Assembly (NCBI GenBank): GCA_015068065.1
Contig: SVLE01000003.1
Span: 1-63,927, forward strand
DNA from: Oscillospiraceae bacterium
Lineage (GTDB): Bacteria; Bacillota; Clostridia; Oscillospirales; Oscillospiraceae
Reading direction: 5' to 3'
DNA length: 63,927 nt
Part shown: in pieces, positions 48,874 through 58,374 of the stretch
How the letters are laid out: each line of letters opens with the position of its first letter
Position numbering within the stretch: the first letter of the stretch is position 1
The notes under the pieces: generated by a model
The model's input: only the letters and a program-made list of their open reading frames with translations
What the model was told of the DNA's origin: nothing
Databases searched by the model: none
Translations under genes and position numbers: made by a program

Positions 48874-51156
48874 TCATCCTTCCGCCTTTTTGGTCGTCTT
48901 GCGGGTGGTAGTCTTTTTTGCCGCAGTCTTCTTGTCGGTCGTTTTCTTTGACGTAGTCTTTTTGGCCGCACTCTTCTTTGTCGCGGTCTTCTTCTCCTCC
49001 GTCTCCCCCTCGGCAGGCTTTTTCCAGCCGCCACGCTTTTCTTCGGGGGTGAAGTTGGAGCAATCCTCATGGATGCAGAAAGGCTTCTTGGCCCCACGGC
49101 CCGACTTCTTGAACATGGTACGGCCGCACACGGGACAGTTATCCTTCACGGGCACATCCCAGGTCATAAAGTCACACTGAGCCGCATCCTTGCTGTTCAT
49201 GTGTTCACAGCAGTAATAGGTGTACTGTTTACCGGTCTTTTTGCTCATACCGGTACGCTTGACCAGACGGCCACCGCACTTGTGGCACTTACCGGGCATC
49301 TCCACCACCAGTGGCATGGTGAAGCCGCACTCCGGATAGCCGGGGCAGGCCAGGAAACGGCCAAAACGACCGGACTTGACCACAAGGTTGCGTCCGCACT
49401 GGGGGCAAAGCTCCTCAGATACCTCATCGGGCACCTTGATGCGCTCTCCGTCCAGATCGGCCTCTGCCTTTTTCAGTTCCGCGTCAAAGTCGGTGTAGAA
49501 GTCGGACAGGACCTGCTTCCAGTTGGCTGCGCCCTCCTCCACCTTATCCAGCTTTTCCTCCATCTGGGCGGTGAACTGGTAATCCACAATGTCATTGAAC
49601 TTATCCAGCATCAGGCCGGTGACCACCTCACCCAAGGGCGTGGTGCGCAGATGCTTGCCTTCCTTGACCACGTACTCACGGTTGAGGATGGTGGAGATGG
49701 TGGGCGCGTAGGTGGAGGGGCGTCCGATGCCCTTTTCCTCCAACGCACGGATCAAAGTGGCTTCGGTATACCGGGCAGGAGGCTGGGTAAAGTGCTGATC
49801 CTTCTTCATCCCGGTCAGCTCCACACGCTCGCCTTCCTTCAGGTCAGGCAGCGGAGACTGGGGCACCTCCTCTTCCTCGTCTTTTCCTTCTTCATAAACA
49901 GCTGTAAAGCCACTAAACTTCACAGAAGAATGATTTGCACGGAACAGATAGCCTGCCGATTCCACGTCAATGGATACGCTGTCGTACACAGCATTTGCCA
50001 TCTGGCAGGCCAGAAAACGGCTCCAGATCAGCTTGTAAAGCCGGTACTGCTCCCCGGTCAGATCCTTGCGGATGTCCTCGGGCACCAGCGTCACGTCGGA
50101 AGGACGGATGGCTTCGTGGGCATCCTGAGCACCGGACTTAGTCTTGAACCGGCGGGTCTGCGCCGGGTAGTATTCTCGGCCGTAGCGGCTGTGGATGAAC
50201 TCCTTGGCCTGAGCCAGAGCATCGTCAGACAGGCGCAGAGAGTCGGTACGCATATAGGTGATCAGACCCACGGTTCCCTCACCAGAGATATCAATGCCCT
50301 CGTACAGCTGCTGGGCGATGGACATGGTGCGGGCGGGGGTCATATTCAGCTTGCGGGATGCCTCCTGCTGCAGCGTGGACGTGGTAAAGGGAGGGGCCGG
50401 CTGACGGCTCTTGTCCTGACGCTTGACCTTGGCCACAGTGAAGGGTGTGCCGCTCACCGCGTCCATAACAGCGTTGGCCTGCTCCTCATTGGCAAGGTCG
50501 ATTTTCTTGTCCTTGCCGTGGAATTGAGCCTTGAACGCACCCACATTGGGCGCAATACGGGACAGGTCCGCCTCCAGCGACCAGTATTCCTGGGTCTGGA
50601 ACGCGCGGATCTCCTCCTCACGCTCCACCACGAGGCGGGTGGCTACGGACTGCACGCGGCCCGCAGACAGTCCCCGGCGGATCTTCTTCCACAGCAGGGG
50701 GGACAGCTGATAGCCCACGATGCGGTCCAGAATGCGCCGGGCCTGTTGGGCATCCACCAGATTGGTGTCGATGGCCCGGGGGGCGGCAATGGACTCGGTG
50801 ACCACACGCTTGGTAATCTCGTTAAAGGTCACACGGTAGGTCTTTTCGTCCGGGATATCCAGAAGCTCCTTCAGGTGCCAGGAGATGGCCTCGCCCTCGC
50901 GGTCCGGGTCGGTTGCCAGATACACTTTCTGACTGGCCTTGGCCGCTTTTTTCAGGTCCTTGATGGTATCTTCCTTGCCCTTGATAGGTTGATAGTCGGG
51001 CAGGAAGTCCCGCTCAACATCCACGCCAATCTTGCTCTTGGGCAGATCACGCACATGGCCCATGGACGCCTTGACTTCATAGTCCGGACCCAGATATTTT
51101 CCGATGGTCTTCGCCTTGGATGGTGACTCCACGATCACCAGATTGGTCTTTGCCAT
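48874..51156 (-). CDS. topA: DNA topoisomerase I with Lys-rich tail
   Basis: A 760-residue type IA enzyme relaxing negative supercoils. Toprim NLVIVESPSKAKTIGKYLG, catalytic Tyr in GLITYMRTDSLRLS, then three C-terminal Cys4 zinc modules (CPQCGRNL..., CHKCGGRL..., CPVCGRTM...). The last 50 residues are a Lys/Ala/Thr-rich repeat (KKTATKKSAAKKT, KKTTDKKTAAKKT), like histone H1 tails. Start at 51156 with GGAGG upstream. Confidence 0.97.
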   Translation of the reverse strand: MAKTNLVIVESPSKAKTIGKYLGPDYEVKASMGHVRDLPKSKIGVDVERDFLPDYQPIKGKEDTIKDLKKAAKASQKVYLATDPDREGEAISWHLKELLDIPDEKTYRVTFNEITKRVVTESIAAPRAIDTNLVDAQQARRILDRIVGYQLSPLLWKKIRRGLSAGRVQSVATRLVVEREEEIRAFQTQEYWSLEADLSRIAPNVGAFKAQFHGKDKKIDLANEEQANAVMDAVSGTPFTVAKVKRQDKSRQPAPPFTTSTLQQEASRKLNMTPARTMSIAQQLYEGIDISGEGTVGLITYMRTDSLRLSDDALAQAKEFIHSRYGREYYPAQTRRFKTKSGAQDAHEAIRPSDVTLVPEDIRKDLTGEQYRLYKLIWSRFLACQMANAVYDSVSIDVESAGYLFRANHSSVKFSGFTAVYEEGKDEEEEVPQSPLPDLKEGERVELTGMKKDQHFTQPPARYTEATLIRALEEKGIGRPSTYAPTISTILNREYVVKEGKHLRTTPLGEVVTGLMLDKFNDIVDYQFTAQMEEKLDKVEEGAANWKQVLSDFYTDFDAELKKAEADLDGERIKVPDEVSEELCPQCGRNLVVKSGRFGRFLACPGYPECGFTMPLVVEMPGKCHKCGGRLVKRTGMSKKTGKQYTYYCCEHMNSKDAAQCDFMTWDVPVKDNCPVCGRTMFKKSGRGAKKPFCIHEDCSNFTPEEKRGGWKKPAEGETEEKKTATKKSAAKKTTSKKTTDKKTAAKKTTTRKTTKKAEG

Positions 51157-51192
51157 ATTATCCTCCAATCGCCGCCGCTGGGGCAGCGCTTT

Positions 51193-52407
51193 TTATTCCT
51201 TTTCCAGTTGGACCGTGCTGATAAACCGCTTGCCGGGCTTTTCCTCTACGCAGCCGGCAATCTGCAGCATGGTCAGTGCGGACAACACCCTGCGCGTCGG
51301 GATTTGGGTGCGCTCCACCAGCTCGTCCGGCTGACAGCTTTTGTCCCCCATGGCATGGATGATGGCAAGCTCATCATCGGTAAAGCTGTCCGCACGGCGC
51401 TTTAAGACACTATATTCCTTGTCTTTTCCCTTGTCAACAGGGGCTTTTTGTCGAAACGGTGTTTCCGAAACCTGCACATGCTCCAGCCGCTGGCGCTGCT
51501 CTTCCGGGGCCATGGGCGGCATTTTCACCAGCCTGACCGGGTACCGGTCCCGGTATTCCTCCAAAATTTCTTCCGCAGACAGCACGGGTTTGGCTCCCTG
51601 CTGGATCAGCCGGATACAGCCACGGCTGTGTGGTGCATCCACGTTTCCCGGCACGGCAAACACGTCCCGATTCTGCTCCAGGGCCAGATTGGCGGTGATG
51701 ATAGCACCGCTGCCGTACTCTCTTGCTTCCACCACCACAACACCCAGCGAAAGTCCGCTGATGATACGGTTTCTCACCGGAAAGTGACTACCCAGATTTT
51801 CCGTTCCAGGTGGATACTCGCTGATGAGCAGACCTGTGGCCGCCACATCCTCGTACAAAAATCGGTTCTCCCACGGGTACGGCACGTCGATACCGCCACC
51901 CAGAACACAAACTGCCCGTCCACCGGCCTGCAGCGTGCCGCGGACGGCGCAGGTATCAATACCGGAGGCGATGCCCGACACCACCACCGCGCCGCCCCGG
52001 GCCAGTTCCAGACCCAGCCGCCCGGCCACCGTTTTTCCGTATTCACTGGCCTGCCGTGTGCCAACTACACCCACACAGACTTCTTCATCCAAATCGGGCA
52101 GTTTCCCTTTCAGGTAGAGCACACAGGGCGCGTCGTCCAACTGCCGCAGCCGTGCGGGATAGTCGGCATCCTGCAGGGTCATGATACGGATGCCCAGCCG
52201 GTCACAGTCAGCCAGCACCTGCTCCGCCTGCACCATGGAGCGATCCTTCAGCCCCGCCGCCAACGCGGACGGCAGCAGATCATATTCCTCCGGATCGGCA
52301 AAAAATGCCTGCTCCGGCGTGCCAAACCGTTCCAGTACCGTGTGCATTCCCTGCACGCCGATCCCTTTTCTGGTAGCCAGCCACAGCCAGTATTTCAGCG
52401 ACGACAT
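51193..52407 (-). CDS. dprA: DNA processing protein DprA
   Basis: A 404-residue protein: N-terminal SAM-like domain, Rossmann core with GVVGTRQASEYG, VSGIASGIDTCA, LGGGIDVPYPWENR, SEYPPGT and RNRIISGLS, and a C-terminal winged helix (about 330-395). It loads RecA on incoming single-stranded DNA. GGAGGG precedes the ATG. It heads the dprA-topA-trmFO-plsX run. Confidence 0.96.
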   Translation of the reverse strand: MSSLKYWLWLATRKGIGVQGMHTVLERFGTPEQAFFADPEEYDLLPSALAAGLKDRSMVQAEQVLADCDRLGIRIMTLQDADYPARLRQLDDAPCVLYLKGKLPDLDEEVCVGVVGTRQASEYGKTVAGRLGLELARGGAVVVSGIASGIDTCAVRGTLQAGGRAVCVLGGGIDVPYPWENRFLYEDVAATGLLISEYPPGTENLGSHFPVRNRIISGLSLGVVVVEAREYGSGAIITANLALEQNRDVFAVPGNVDAPHSRGCIRLIQQGAKPVLSAEEILEEYRDRYPVRLVKMPPMAPEEQRQRLEHVQVSETPFRQKAPVDKGKDKEYSVLKRRADSFTDDELAIIHAMGDKSCQPDELVERTQIPTRRVLSALTMLQIAGCVEEKPGKRFISTVQLEKE

Positions 52408-52459
52408 CCCTCGCCCTCCTCTTTGATAAATTACGTGTGCTTTATGATAATATTTGCGC

Positions 52460-52487
52460 TTGACAATCCAGATTTTCGGGCTATAGT
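52460..52487 (+). promoter_or_regulatory. Sigma-A promoter of the MFS gene
   Basis: TTGACA (52460-52465), a 16-bp spacer and TATAGT (52482-52487), 28 bp before the start codon. Confidence 0.7.
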
Positions 52488-52514
52488 CTCAAGTAGACAA
52501 AGGAGTGATCTCCC

Positions 52515-53747
52515 ATGCACACAGTGAAACGACCTCACTACGCCTGGTTGGTCTGTCTGGGCGGCACACTGTCCCTTTCCACCGTGATGGGTCTGGGTTC
52601 CAATGTGTTTAGCATCTACCAACCGGAAATTCTTGCCTTTCATCAGTTTACAAACGCTCAGGGCTCCTGGATTACTACCACCCGCAGCCTTTTTGTCCTG
52701 CTGTCACTGTTTATGGTCAATCGGCTGTGCAGCCGGTTGGGCCTACGTGTGGTCATGACGTTGGGCAATCTGTCCACGGGGCTGTCCTATTTCTGTTTTG
52801 CGCTTTCAAGGGCCTTCCCCATGTACCTGTTCTCCGCCGCCCTGTCAGGGCTTGGATATTGTTTGGGTGGCATGGTTCCCCTCTCCCTGCTCATCAGCGG
52901 CTGGTTTCGGGAGCGACGTGGGCTGGCTTTGGGTATTGCTTCCGCAGGAAGTGGTATTTCCACCATCTTTGCGCCACCTGTCATCACCAAGCTAATCCGC
53001 ACACAGGGACTGCACACGGCTTTCGGCTGGGAGGGTGCGTTCATTCTGATCTGCACGTTCCTGATCTGGCTGCTTCTGCGCAGCTGCCCGGAGGATCTCT
53101 GCCTTGAACCCTACGGTTCCCCGGTGTCTGATGGTGTACCCCGTACCGCAGCGGTATCGGGCCCCCGCACCGACCGTCCCCGGGCGCAGATGCTGCTTCT
53201 CCTTGCCGGTGTGCTTCTTGGCGGTCCGCTAGGTCCGTGCTTCACCCATCTGACGGTGTATTACACCTCCGAGGGCTTTGACAGCGGACTTGTTGCCACG
53301 CTCATCTCCATGATGGGGGCTGCCATCTGTCTGGGCAAGATCCTGTGCGGTCAGATTTATGATCGCATGGGGGTACGCGCAGGCAACCATTTCGCCTTTG
53401 GCACGTATCTGTTAGGCCTCATCCTGTGCTGTCTGGCCCCTACCCAAAGTATTTTCATCGCCGTCGCGGCACTCTTACTGTTCTCCCTCGGTTTATCCAT
53501 CTGTGGTGTTCCACCCGCCGTGTGGGCGCAGGACCTTGCTTCGGAAGACAACTACCCGAAGCTGGTCCGTTCTTTCACCGTGGCCTATACCGTGGGCATG
53601 CTGATATTTGGTCCCGTCCCCGGCATCCTTGCCGATCTCATGGGTGGCAGCTATCTGCCCGCCTATTTGCTCTTTACCGCTTTTCTGCTGATGGCCTATC
53701 TCATCGTTCTGGGGATTTATTCCCGGTTGAAGGCAGACAGGGCTTAA
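52515..53747 (+). CDS. MFS transporter
   Basis: A 410-residue transporter with 12 segments. The run YAWLVCLGGTLSLSTVMGLGSNVFSIYQP and ERRGLALGIASAGSGIS resemble the oxalate/formate-antiporter-like (OFA) group of Clostridia. Substrate unknown. AAAGGAG lies nine bases upstream; its stop overlaps the convergent methyltransferase gene by four bases. Confidence 0.88.
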   Translation: MHTVKRPHYAWLVCLGGTLSLSTVMGLGSNVFSIYQPEILAFHQFTNAQGSWITTTRSLFVLLSLFMVNRLCSRLGLRVVMTLGNLSTGLSYFCFALSRAFPMYLFSAALSGLGYCLGGMVPLSLLISGWFRERRGLALGIASAGSGISTIFAPPVITKLIRTQGLHTAFGWEGAFILICTFLIWLLLRSCPEDLCLEPYGSPVSDGVPRTAAVSGPRTDRPRAQMLLLLAGVLLGGPLGPCFTHLTVYYTSEGFDSGLVATLISMMGAAICLGKILCGQIYDRMGVRAGNHFAFGTYLLGLILCCLAPTQSIFIAVAALLLFSLGLSICGVPPAVWAQDLASEDNYPKLVRSFTVAYTVGMLIFGPVPGILADLMGGSYLPAYLLFTAFLLMAYLIVLGIYSRLKADRA

Positions 53748-54499
53748 CGGGCCATCTCCCACAGCACCACCGTGGCCGCGGCTGCAGCATTCAGCGACTC
53801 GCAGCGGTCCCGCATGGGGATCTTCAGTGTTTTTTCACTTGCGGAGAGTATTTCCTCGGATACCCCTCTGCCCTCACTGCCGATGACCACGGCGCAGCGG
53901 CTCAGGTTTGCATCACGCAGGTCAAGGGTATCCTCTCTCAGCGCAGTAGCATACAACGGCAGGCCGGACCGCTCCAGCAGGGCGGGAAGGTCCTGCCGTT
54001 TTACTTCATATACCGGCAACCGGAAACAGGCTCCCATGGTGGCGCGCACGGTCTTGTGGTTCCACGCATCGGCGCACTCCCCTGTCAAAATCAAACCGTC
54101 CGCCCCAAGAGCGTCCGCCGTGCGCCAGATGGTACCCACGTTCCCCGGATCCTGCACTCCGTCCAGCACCAGGTAGCGCTGCCCGGCCAGCTTATCCGGC
54201 ATCTCCTGCTGCGGCATACGGCACAGAAACAAAGCGCCCTGAGGGGCCTTCATGGGGGAGACAGACTCCATCACATCCTCGGGCACCTGCACCACACGCA
54301 CACCCTCAGGTATGGTTGGGAGCTGTGTCCCGGCGGTATGCACCACACAGGTCAGCGGTGCCTGCCAGCGCACTGCCTCGGCCAGCAGCTTGACTCCGTC
54401 GCCCAAATACTCACCACATTCCCGGCGGTAAATGCGGTCGGAAATCAGCTTTCGAATATGAGAGATAAGCGGGTTTTTCCGGCTGGTGATCTGTTCCAT
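53744..54499 (-). CDS. SpoU/TrmH family RNA 2'-O-methyltransferase
   Basis: A 251-residue SPOUT enzyme. N-terminal substrate-binding part (EQITSRKNPLISHIRKL) and knotted SAM domain with VLDGVQDPGNVGTIWRTADALG, VIGSEGRGVSEEIL and IPMRDRCESLNAAAAATVVLWE, motifs 1-3 of the family. Resembles 23S rRNA ribose methyltransferases (RlmB/TsnR-like, YsgA). ATG at 54499 preferred; GTG one codon earlier is possible. Confidence 0.93.
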   Translation of the reverse strand: MEQITSRKNPLISHIRKLISDRIYRRECGEYLGDGVKLLAEAVRWQAPLTCVVHTAGTQLPTIPEGVRVVQVPEDVMESVSPMKAPQGALFLCRMPQQEMPDKLAGQRYLVLDGVQDPGNVGTIWRTADALGADGLILTGECADAWNHKTVRATMGACFRLPVYEVKRQDLPALLERSGLPLYATALREDTLDLRDANLSRCAVVIGSEGRGVSEEILSASEKTLKIPMRDRCESLNAAAAATVVLWEMAR

Positions 54500-54697
54500 C
54501 ACAGTCCCCCCTTGCTTCTACGAATGTCTATATGGTAATGGTATACCGACAGCTTGTCAAGAAAAATGCGTTTATACATTATAATAAAGAATTTCACTTG
54601 TCAAGGCTTGTTTCCAAAAAACTATTGAGATTGTTCTGCATGCTTAGTATAATGATTGACAGACAGCTGACCCAATACAGAAAGGCGATCACAAACC

Positions 54698-55420
54698 ATG
54701 TCAAAAACAAGAAAAGACTACATATTGCGCCTGATCGGCAGATGTGTCGTTCTGGCGCTGTGCTGCATGCTCTGCCTTTTTGCGCCGCAGGAGTTCAAGG
54801 TCCTTGACGGCATGAACTTCTTTTCCCGGATTTCTCTGCTCCACGCTCTGTGGGTCGTCTGGGTATTCGATATGTTCCTGCAGATCATTCCCATACGAAA
54901 CAAAGTTCCCCTTGGCTCCCAAAAGCTGTTCGCAAACCGTTTCAGCCCCATTCGCGAAAAAATCAATTACGAAGCCCTGCGAAGCTATATCCTCACTACC
55001 ACCAAGGCTGCATACAAGGTCTTCGTTCTATGGTGCCTGTTGATCGCCGTGATTGGCATCCTGTATTGGAACGGTATCATCGACAAGACCGGTCTGTTTA
55101 TGATCAGCGTTTGCTTCTATGTATGCGACCTGATTTGCGTGCTGATCTGGTGCCCGTTCCGGCTGCTGATGAAAACCCGATGCTGCACCACCTGCCGCAT
55201 CTTCAACTGGGATCATTTGATGATGTTCTCCCCGCTGATCTTCATGGGCGGTTTCTACGCAGTCTCCCTTGTAGCACTGGCCTTTCTTGCCTGGCTGGTT
55301 TGGGAACTGTGCATCATAATGTACCCGGAGCGTTTTTGGGAGCAGTCAAACGCCGCGTTGAAATGCTCTGAATGTACTGATAAGTTGTGTACGCAGTATT
55401 GTCAGAAGCTTCGAACGTAA
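54698..55420 (+). CDS. Unknown membrane protein with Cys motifs
   Basis: A 240-residue protein with about five hydrophobic segments (near 14-30, 45-63, 105-123, 130-152, 178-206). Between and after them stand C-C-T-T-C-R-I-F-N-W-D-H and a C-terminal C-S-E-C-T-D-K-L-C-T-Q-Y-C, a possible metal or Fe-S site on the cytoplasmic face. AAAGGCG-type weak ribosome-binding site. I do not know the family. Alone between divergent/convergent neighbours. Confidence 0.7.
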   Translation: MSKTRKDYILRLIGRCVVLALCCMLCLFAPQEFKVLDGMNFFSRISLLHALWVVWVFDMFLQIIPIRNKVPLGSQKLFANRFSPIREKINYEALRSYILTTTKAAYKVFVLWCLLIAVIGILYWNGIIDKTGLFMISVCFYVCDLICVLIWCPFRLLMKTRCCTTCRIFNWDHLMMFSPLIFMGGFYAVSLVALAFLAWLVWELCIIMYPERFWEQSNAALKCSECTDKLCTQYCQKLRT

Positions 55421-55437
55421 GCAACTTCTTTTATTCT

Positions 55438-55482
55438 ATAAAAACAGACCTGCATACAGCAATGTATGCAGGTCTGTTTTTA
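55438..55482. terminator. Shared terminator before lysS
   Basis: Stem AAAACAGACCTGCATAC / GTATGCAGGTCTGTTTT with flanking A/T-tracts; ends both the membrane protein gene and lysS. Confidence 0.9.
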
Positions 55483-55495
55483 TCTTGAAATCCAA

Positions 55496-57001
55496 TCAGT
55501 CCAGAGGCTTCATGGTGGGGAAGAGAATGACCTCGCGGATGGTGTCCTGACCGGTGAGAAGCATGACGCAGCGGTCGATGCCCATGCCCATGCCGCCCGT
55601 GGGGGGCATGCCGTATTCCAGAGCAGTGAGGAAATCCTCATCCATCATCTCGGTCTCGTCATCGCCGCGCTCACGCTGCTCAACCTGCTTCTGGAATCGG
55701 GCACGCTGATCGATGGGATCGTTCAGCTCGGAGTAGGCGTTGGCCAGCTCGCTGTGGCAGATAAACAGCTCGAACCGCTCGGTCAGACGGGGATCGGCGG
55801 GAGAACGCTTGGTCAGCGGAGAAACCTCCACCGGATACATGGTGATAAAGGTAGGCTGGATCAGCTTCTCCTCCACCCGCTGGTCAAAGCAGGCATACAG
55901 AGCGTTGCCCCAGGTCTTCTCAGCGGCATCGGCCAGCTCCACGCCGATGGCCTTGGCGGCAGCCACAGCCTCGGCATCGTCGGTGATGGCACCGAAGTCA
56001 ATGCCCACATACTCCTTAACCGCGTCCACCATGGTCAGGCGGCGCCAGCCGGGAGTCAGGTCGATCTTCTCTCCCATCCACTCCACTTCATAGGTGCCCA
56101 AGATTTCCTTGGCAGCACCGGAGAGGATTCCCTCGGCAATGTCCATCATATCGTGGAAGTCGGCATAGGCCTGATACAGCTCCACAGTGGTGAACTCAGG
56201 GTTGTGCTTGGGGTCCATGCCCTCGTTACGGAAGATGCGGCCGATCTCGTACACACGCTCCATGCCGCCCACGATAAGACGCTTCAGGGGCAGCTCGGTG
56301 GCGATGCGCATGTACATATCGATGTCCAGCGTATTGTGATGGGTGATGAAAGGACGGGCGGAAGCGCCGCCGGCAATGGTATTCAGAACGGGGGTCTCCA
56401 CCTCAATATAGTCCATATTGTCCAGATAGCTGCGCATGAACTTGATGAACTGAGAGCGGATCACGAAGTTGCGCTTGACCTCCGGATTGACCATCAGATC
56501 CACATAGCGCTGACGGAAGCGCAGTTCGGTGCTGGTCAGGCCGTGGAACTTCTCAGGCAGGGGCAACAGATTCTTGGACAGCAGGGTAACGTGGATCACA
56601 CGCACGGACATCTCGCCCCGCTGGGTGCGGAACACCTCACCCTTAATACCCACGATATCACCGATATCATACTTCTTAAAGCGGTTGTACTCCTCCTCAT
56701 CCATCTCGTCCTTGCGGGCGTAGATCTGGATACGGCCGGACTTATCCTGCAGGTCGCAGAAAGAGACCTTGCCCATACCGCGCTTGGACATCAGGCGGCC
56801 AGCGATGGAAACCTCGCTGCCTTCCAGCGCATCGAAGTTGGCCTTGATGTTGGCGGAATGGTTGTCCACCTCATACTTGGTGATCAGGAAGGGGTCGTTG
56901 CCGCTCTCCTGCAGCCCCTTGAGCTTATCGCGGCGGATCTGAAGCAGCTGGCTGAGATTCAGCTCGGGCTGCTGATTCTGATTATTCTTCTGTTCAGACA
57001 T
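55496..57001 (-). CDS. lysS: Lysyl-tRNA synthetase (class II)
   Basis: A 501-residue class II synthetase: N-terminal OB fold (about 45-150), class II motif 1 (LRFRQRYVDLMVNPEV), motif 2 (GRIFRNEGMDPKHNPEFTTVELYQAY) and motif 3 (PPTGGMGMGIDRCVMLLTG). GGAGT precedes the ATG. It is 20 bp downstream of greA, the usual greA-lysS pairing. Confidence 0.98.
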   Translation of the reverse strand: MSEQKNNQNQQPELNLSQLLQIRRDKLKGLQESGNDPFLITKYEVDNHSANIKANFDALEGSEVSIAGRLMSKRGMGKVSFCDLQDKSGRIQIYARKDEMDEEEYNRFKKYDIGDIVGIKGEVFRTQRGEMSVRVIHVTLLSKNLLPLPEKFHGLTSTELRFRQRYVDLMVNPEVKRNFVIRSQFIKFMRSYLDNMDYIEVETPVLNTIAGGASARPFITHHNTLDIDMYMRIATELPLKRLIVGGMERVYEIGRIFRNEGMDPKHNPEFTTVELYQAYADFHDMMDIAEGILSGAAKEILGTYEVEWMGEKIDLTPGWRRLTMVDAVKEYVGIDFGAITDDAEAVAAAKAIGVELADAAEKTWGNALYACFDQRVEEKLIQPTFITMYPVEVSPLTKRSPADPRLTERFELFICHSELANAYSELNDPIDQRARFQKQVEQRERGDDETEMMDEDFLTALEYGMPPTGGMGMGIDRCVMLLTGQDTIREVILFPTMKPLD

Positions 57002-57021
57002 AGTGCAAACTCCTATCTGTC

Positions 57022-57492
57022 TTACTTCTCAACGCTGATAATTTTATATTCCACAGTGCCGCCGGGAGCATCCACAACGATATCCTCACCTGCGGTCTTT
57101 CCCAACAGAGCCTTACCGAAGGGAGAATCCTCGGAAATCGCGCCATTCATGGGGTCGGCCTCCTGAGAGCCCACGATCTTATAGGTAGATTCCTCGTCAA
57201 ACTCCTTGTCCAGCACCTTCACCGTGCAGCCCAGGCGGACATAGTCTCCCTCGGTCTCCTCTTCGATGACCACGTAATTGGACAAAATCTCATCCAGCTG
57301 GGCGATGCGGGAATAGAGCTTGCCCTGCTCGTTCTTGGCCTCATCGTACTCGCTGTTTTCAGACAAATCACCGAAAGAGCGGGCCTCCTTGATCAGCTCC
57401 GCCACTTCCTTCTCACGGACAGTTTTCAGGTAGGTCATTTCCTCCTGCAGTTCCTTCAGCCGCTCGGGGCTGAGCTTGTATTCCTTGGCCAT
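57022..57492 (-). CDS. greA: Transcription elongation factor GreA
   Basis: A 156-residue protein: N-terminal coiled coil (MTYLKTVREKEVAELIKEAR, then GDLSENSEYDEAKNEQG with the acidic tip) and C-terminal FKBP-like domain with GSQEADP and SPFGKALLGK. It rescues backtracked RNA polymerase. Start at 57492 (AAAGG upstream). Confidence 0.97.
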   Translation of the reverse strand: MAKEYKLSPERLKELQEEMTYLKTVREKEVAELIKEARSFGDLSENSEYDEAKNEQGKLYSRIAQLDEILSNYVVIEEETEGDYVRLGCTVKVLDKEFDEESTYKIVGSQEADPMNGAISEDSPFGKALLGKTAGEDIVVDAPGGTVEYKIISVEK

Positions 57493-57609
57493 GATCGTTG
57501 CACACCTTTCCCGCCGCGACCCATCAAAAGGGGCGGCTATATACATTATAATAAAGAAATGGGCATGAGTATAGAGCGTGACACATTATAGCCTCTTTGT
57601 CATCGGATG

Positions 57610-58293
57610 TCAAGAAAAATTAATGGTATTTACCCTCAATTCTTCCAGAGAAAGTCTCCCCGCTTGCCACAGCACCGTCAGCAGCGGCAAGCGCTCCAGT
57701 TCTTCCGGCAGGGTTATCCCCGGCCACTCCAAATCCAAACCTAAAAGTTCCGGCTGACCGCACAGCACCAGTTCACCCGGCCCCCCTTCTCCGCCGAACC
57801 GGACGGCCACATCTGCCTGCGCACCGGGTGGCGCCACCGCGCCAAACTCCCGGTAAAGCTCCCGCACCAACCGCTCCCCTCCCCATACCACCTGAATAAT
57901 CAACGTGCGCACTTGGGGACAGAGCAACCGGGCAGTGCGCGCCAGTTCCGCATCCACATATTCTCCACGCAGCGCCACGCATGCCCGCTCTTTCTCCACC
58001 CCTCTGCGTTCCAGCTCGGCCAGCACCAGCCGATCCGCCATGGCCCGGTGCAGCGGCACAGGATCCACCCCCCGCAGTCCCCATCGGTTCAGTTCCTGCC
58101 AACCATCAAATGCCACTGGAACAAGCACCCGGCGCACCCCGTTCCGGACCAACAGCCGGGCAGCCCGGTGAAGCCGCCGCGCCGCCCACCGCCCACCGGG
58201 GGAAAAGCTTACCCGAAGCACCGGCAGCCCCAGCAACTGTGCCCGCTCCAACCTGATATCTCGCCCCTCGCTCCAGCACAATAACCCCAGCAC
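57610..58293 (-). CDS. Unknown 227-residue protein
   Basis: No family recognised. I start it at the GTG at 58293, since GGAGGGAG sits just upstream; ATGs at 58308 and 58314 would overlap that site. The protein is Arg/Leu/Gly-rich with an alternating alpha/beta pattern (VRRVLVPVAFDGWQEL, VRTLIIQVVWGGERLVREL), a possible Rossmann-like fold. An ending SLEELRVNTINFS is polar. Its place between rsmI and greA gives no clear function. Confidence 0.65.
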   Translation of the reverse strand: MLGLLCWSEGRDIRLERAQLLGLPVLRVSFSPGGRWAARRLHRAARLLVRNGVRRVLVPVAFDGWQELNRWGLRGVDPVPLHRAMADRLVLAELERRGVEKERACVALRGEYVDAELARTARLLCPQVRTLIIQVVWGGERLVRELYREFGAVAPPGAQADVAVRFGGEGGPGELVLCGQPELLGLDLEWPGITLPEELERLPLLTVLWQAGRLSLEELRVNTINFS

Positions 58294-58340
58294 GCATCTC
58301 CCTCCCATTTCCATACAATATATGATGGCCAACGCGAAGA

Positions 58341-58373
58341 AAAAACACGATGGCAAAAGCCATCGTGTTTTTT
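58341..58373. terminator. Terminator of rsmI
   Basis: Stem AAACACGATGGC / GCCATCGTGTTT with A- and T-tracts, overlapping nothing but the rsmI stop region. Confidence 0.88.
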
Positions 58374-58374
58374 C

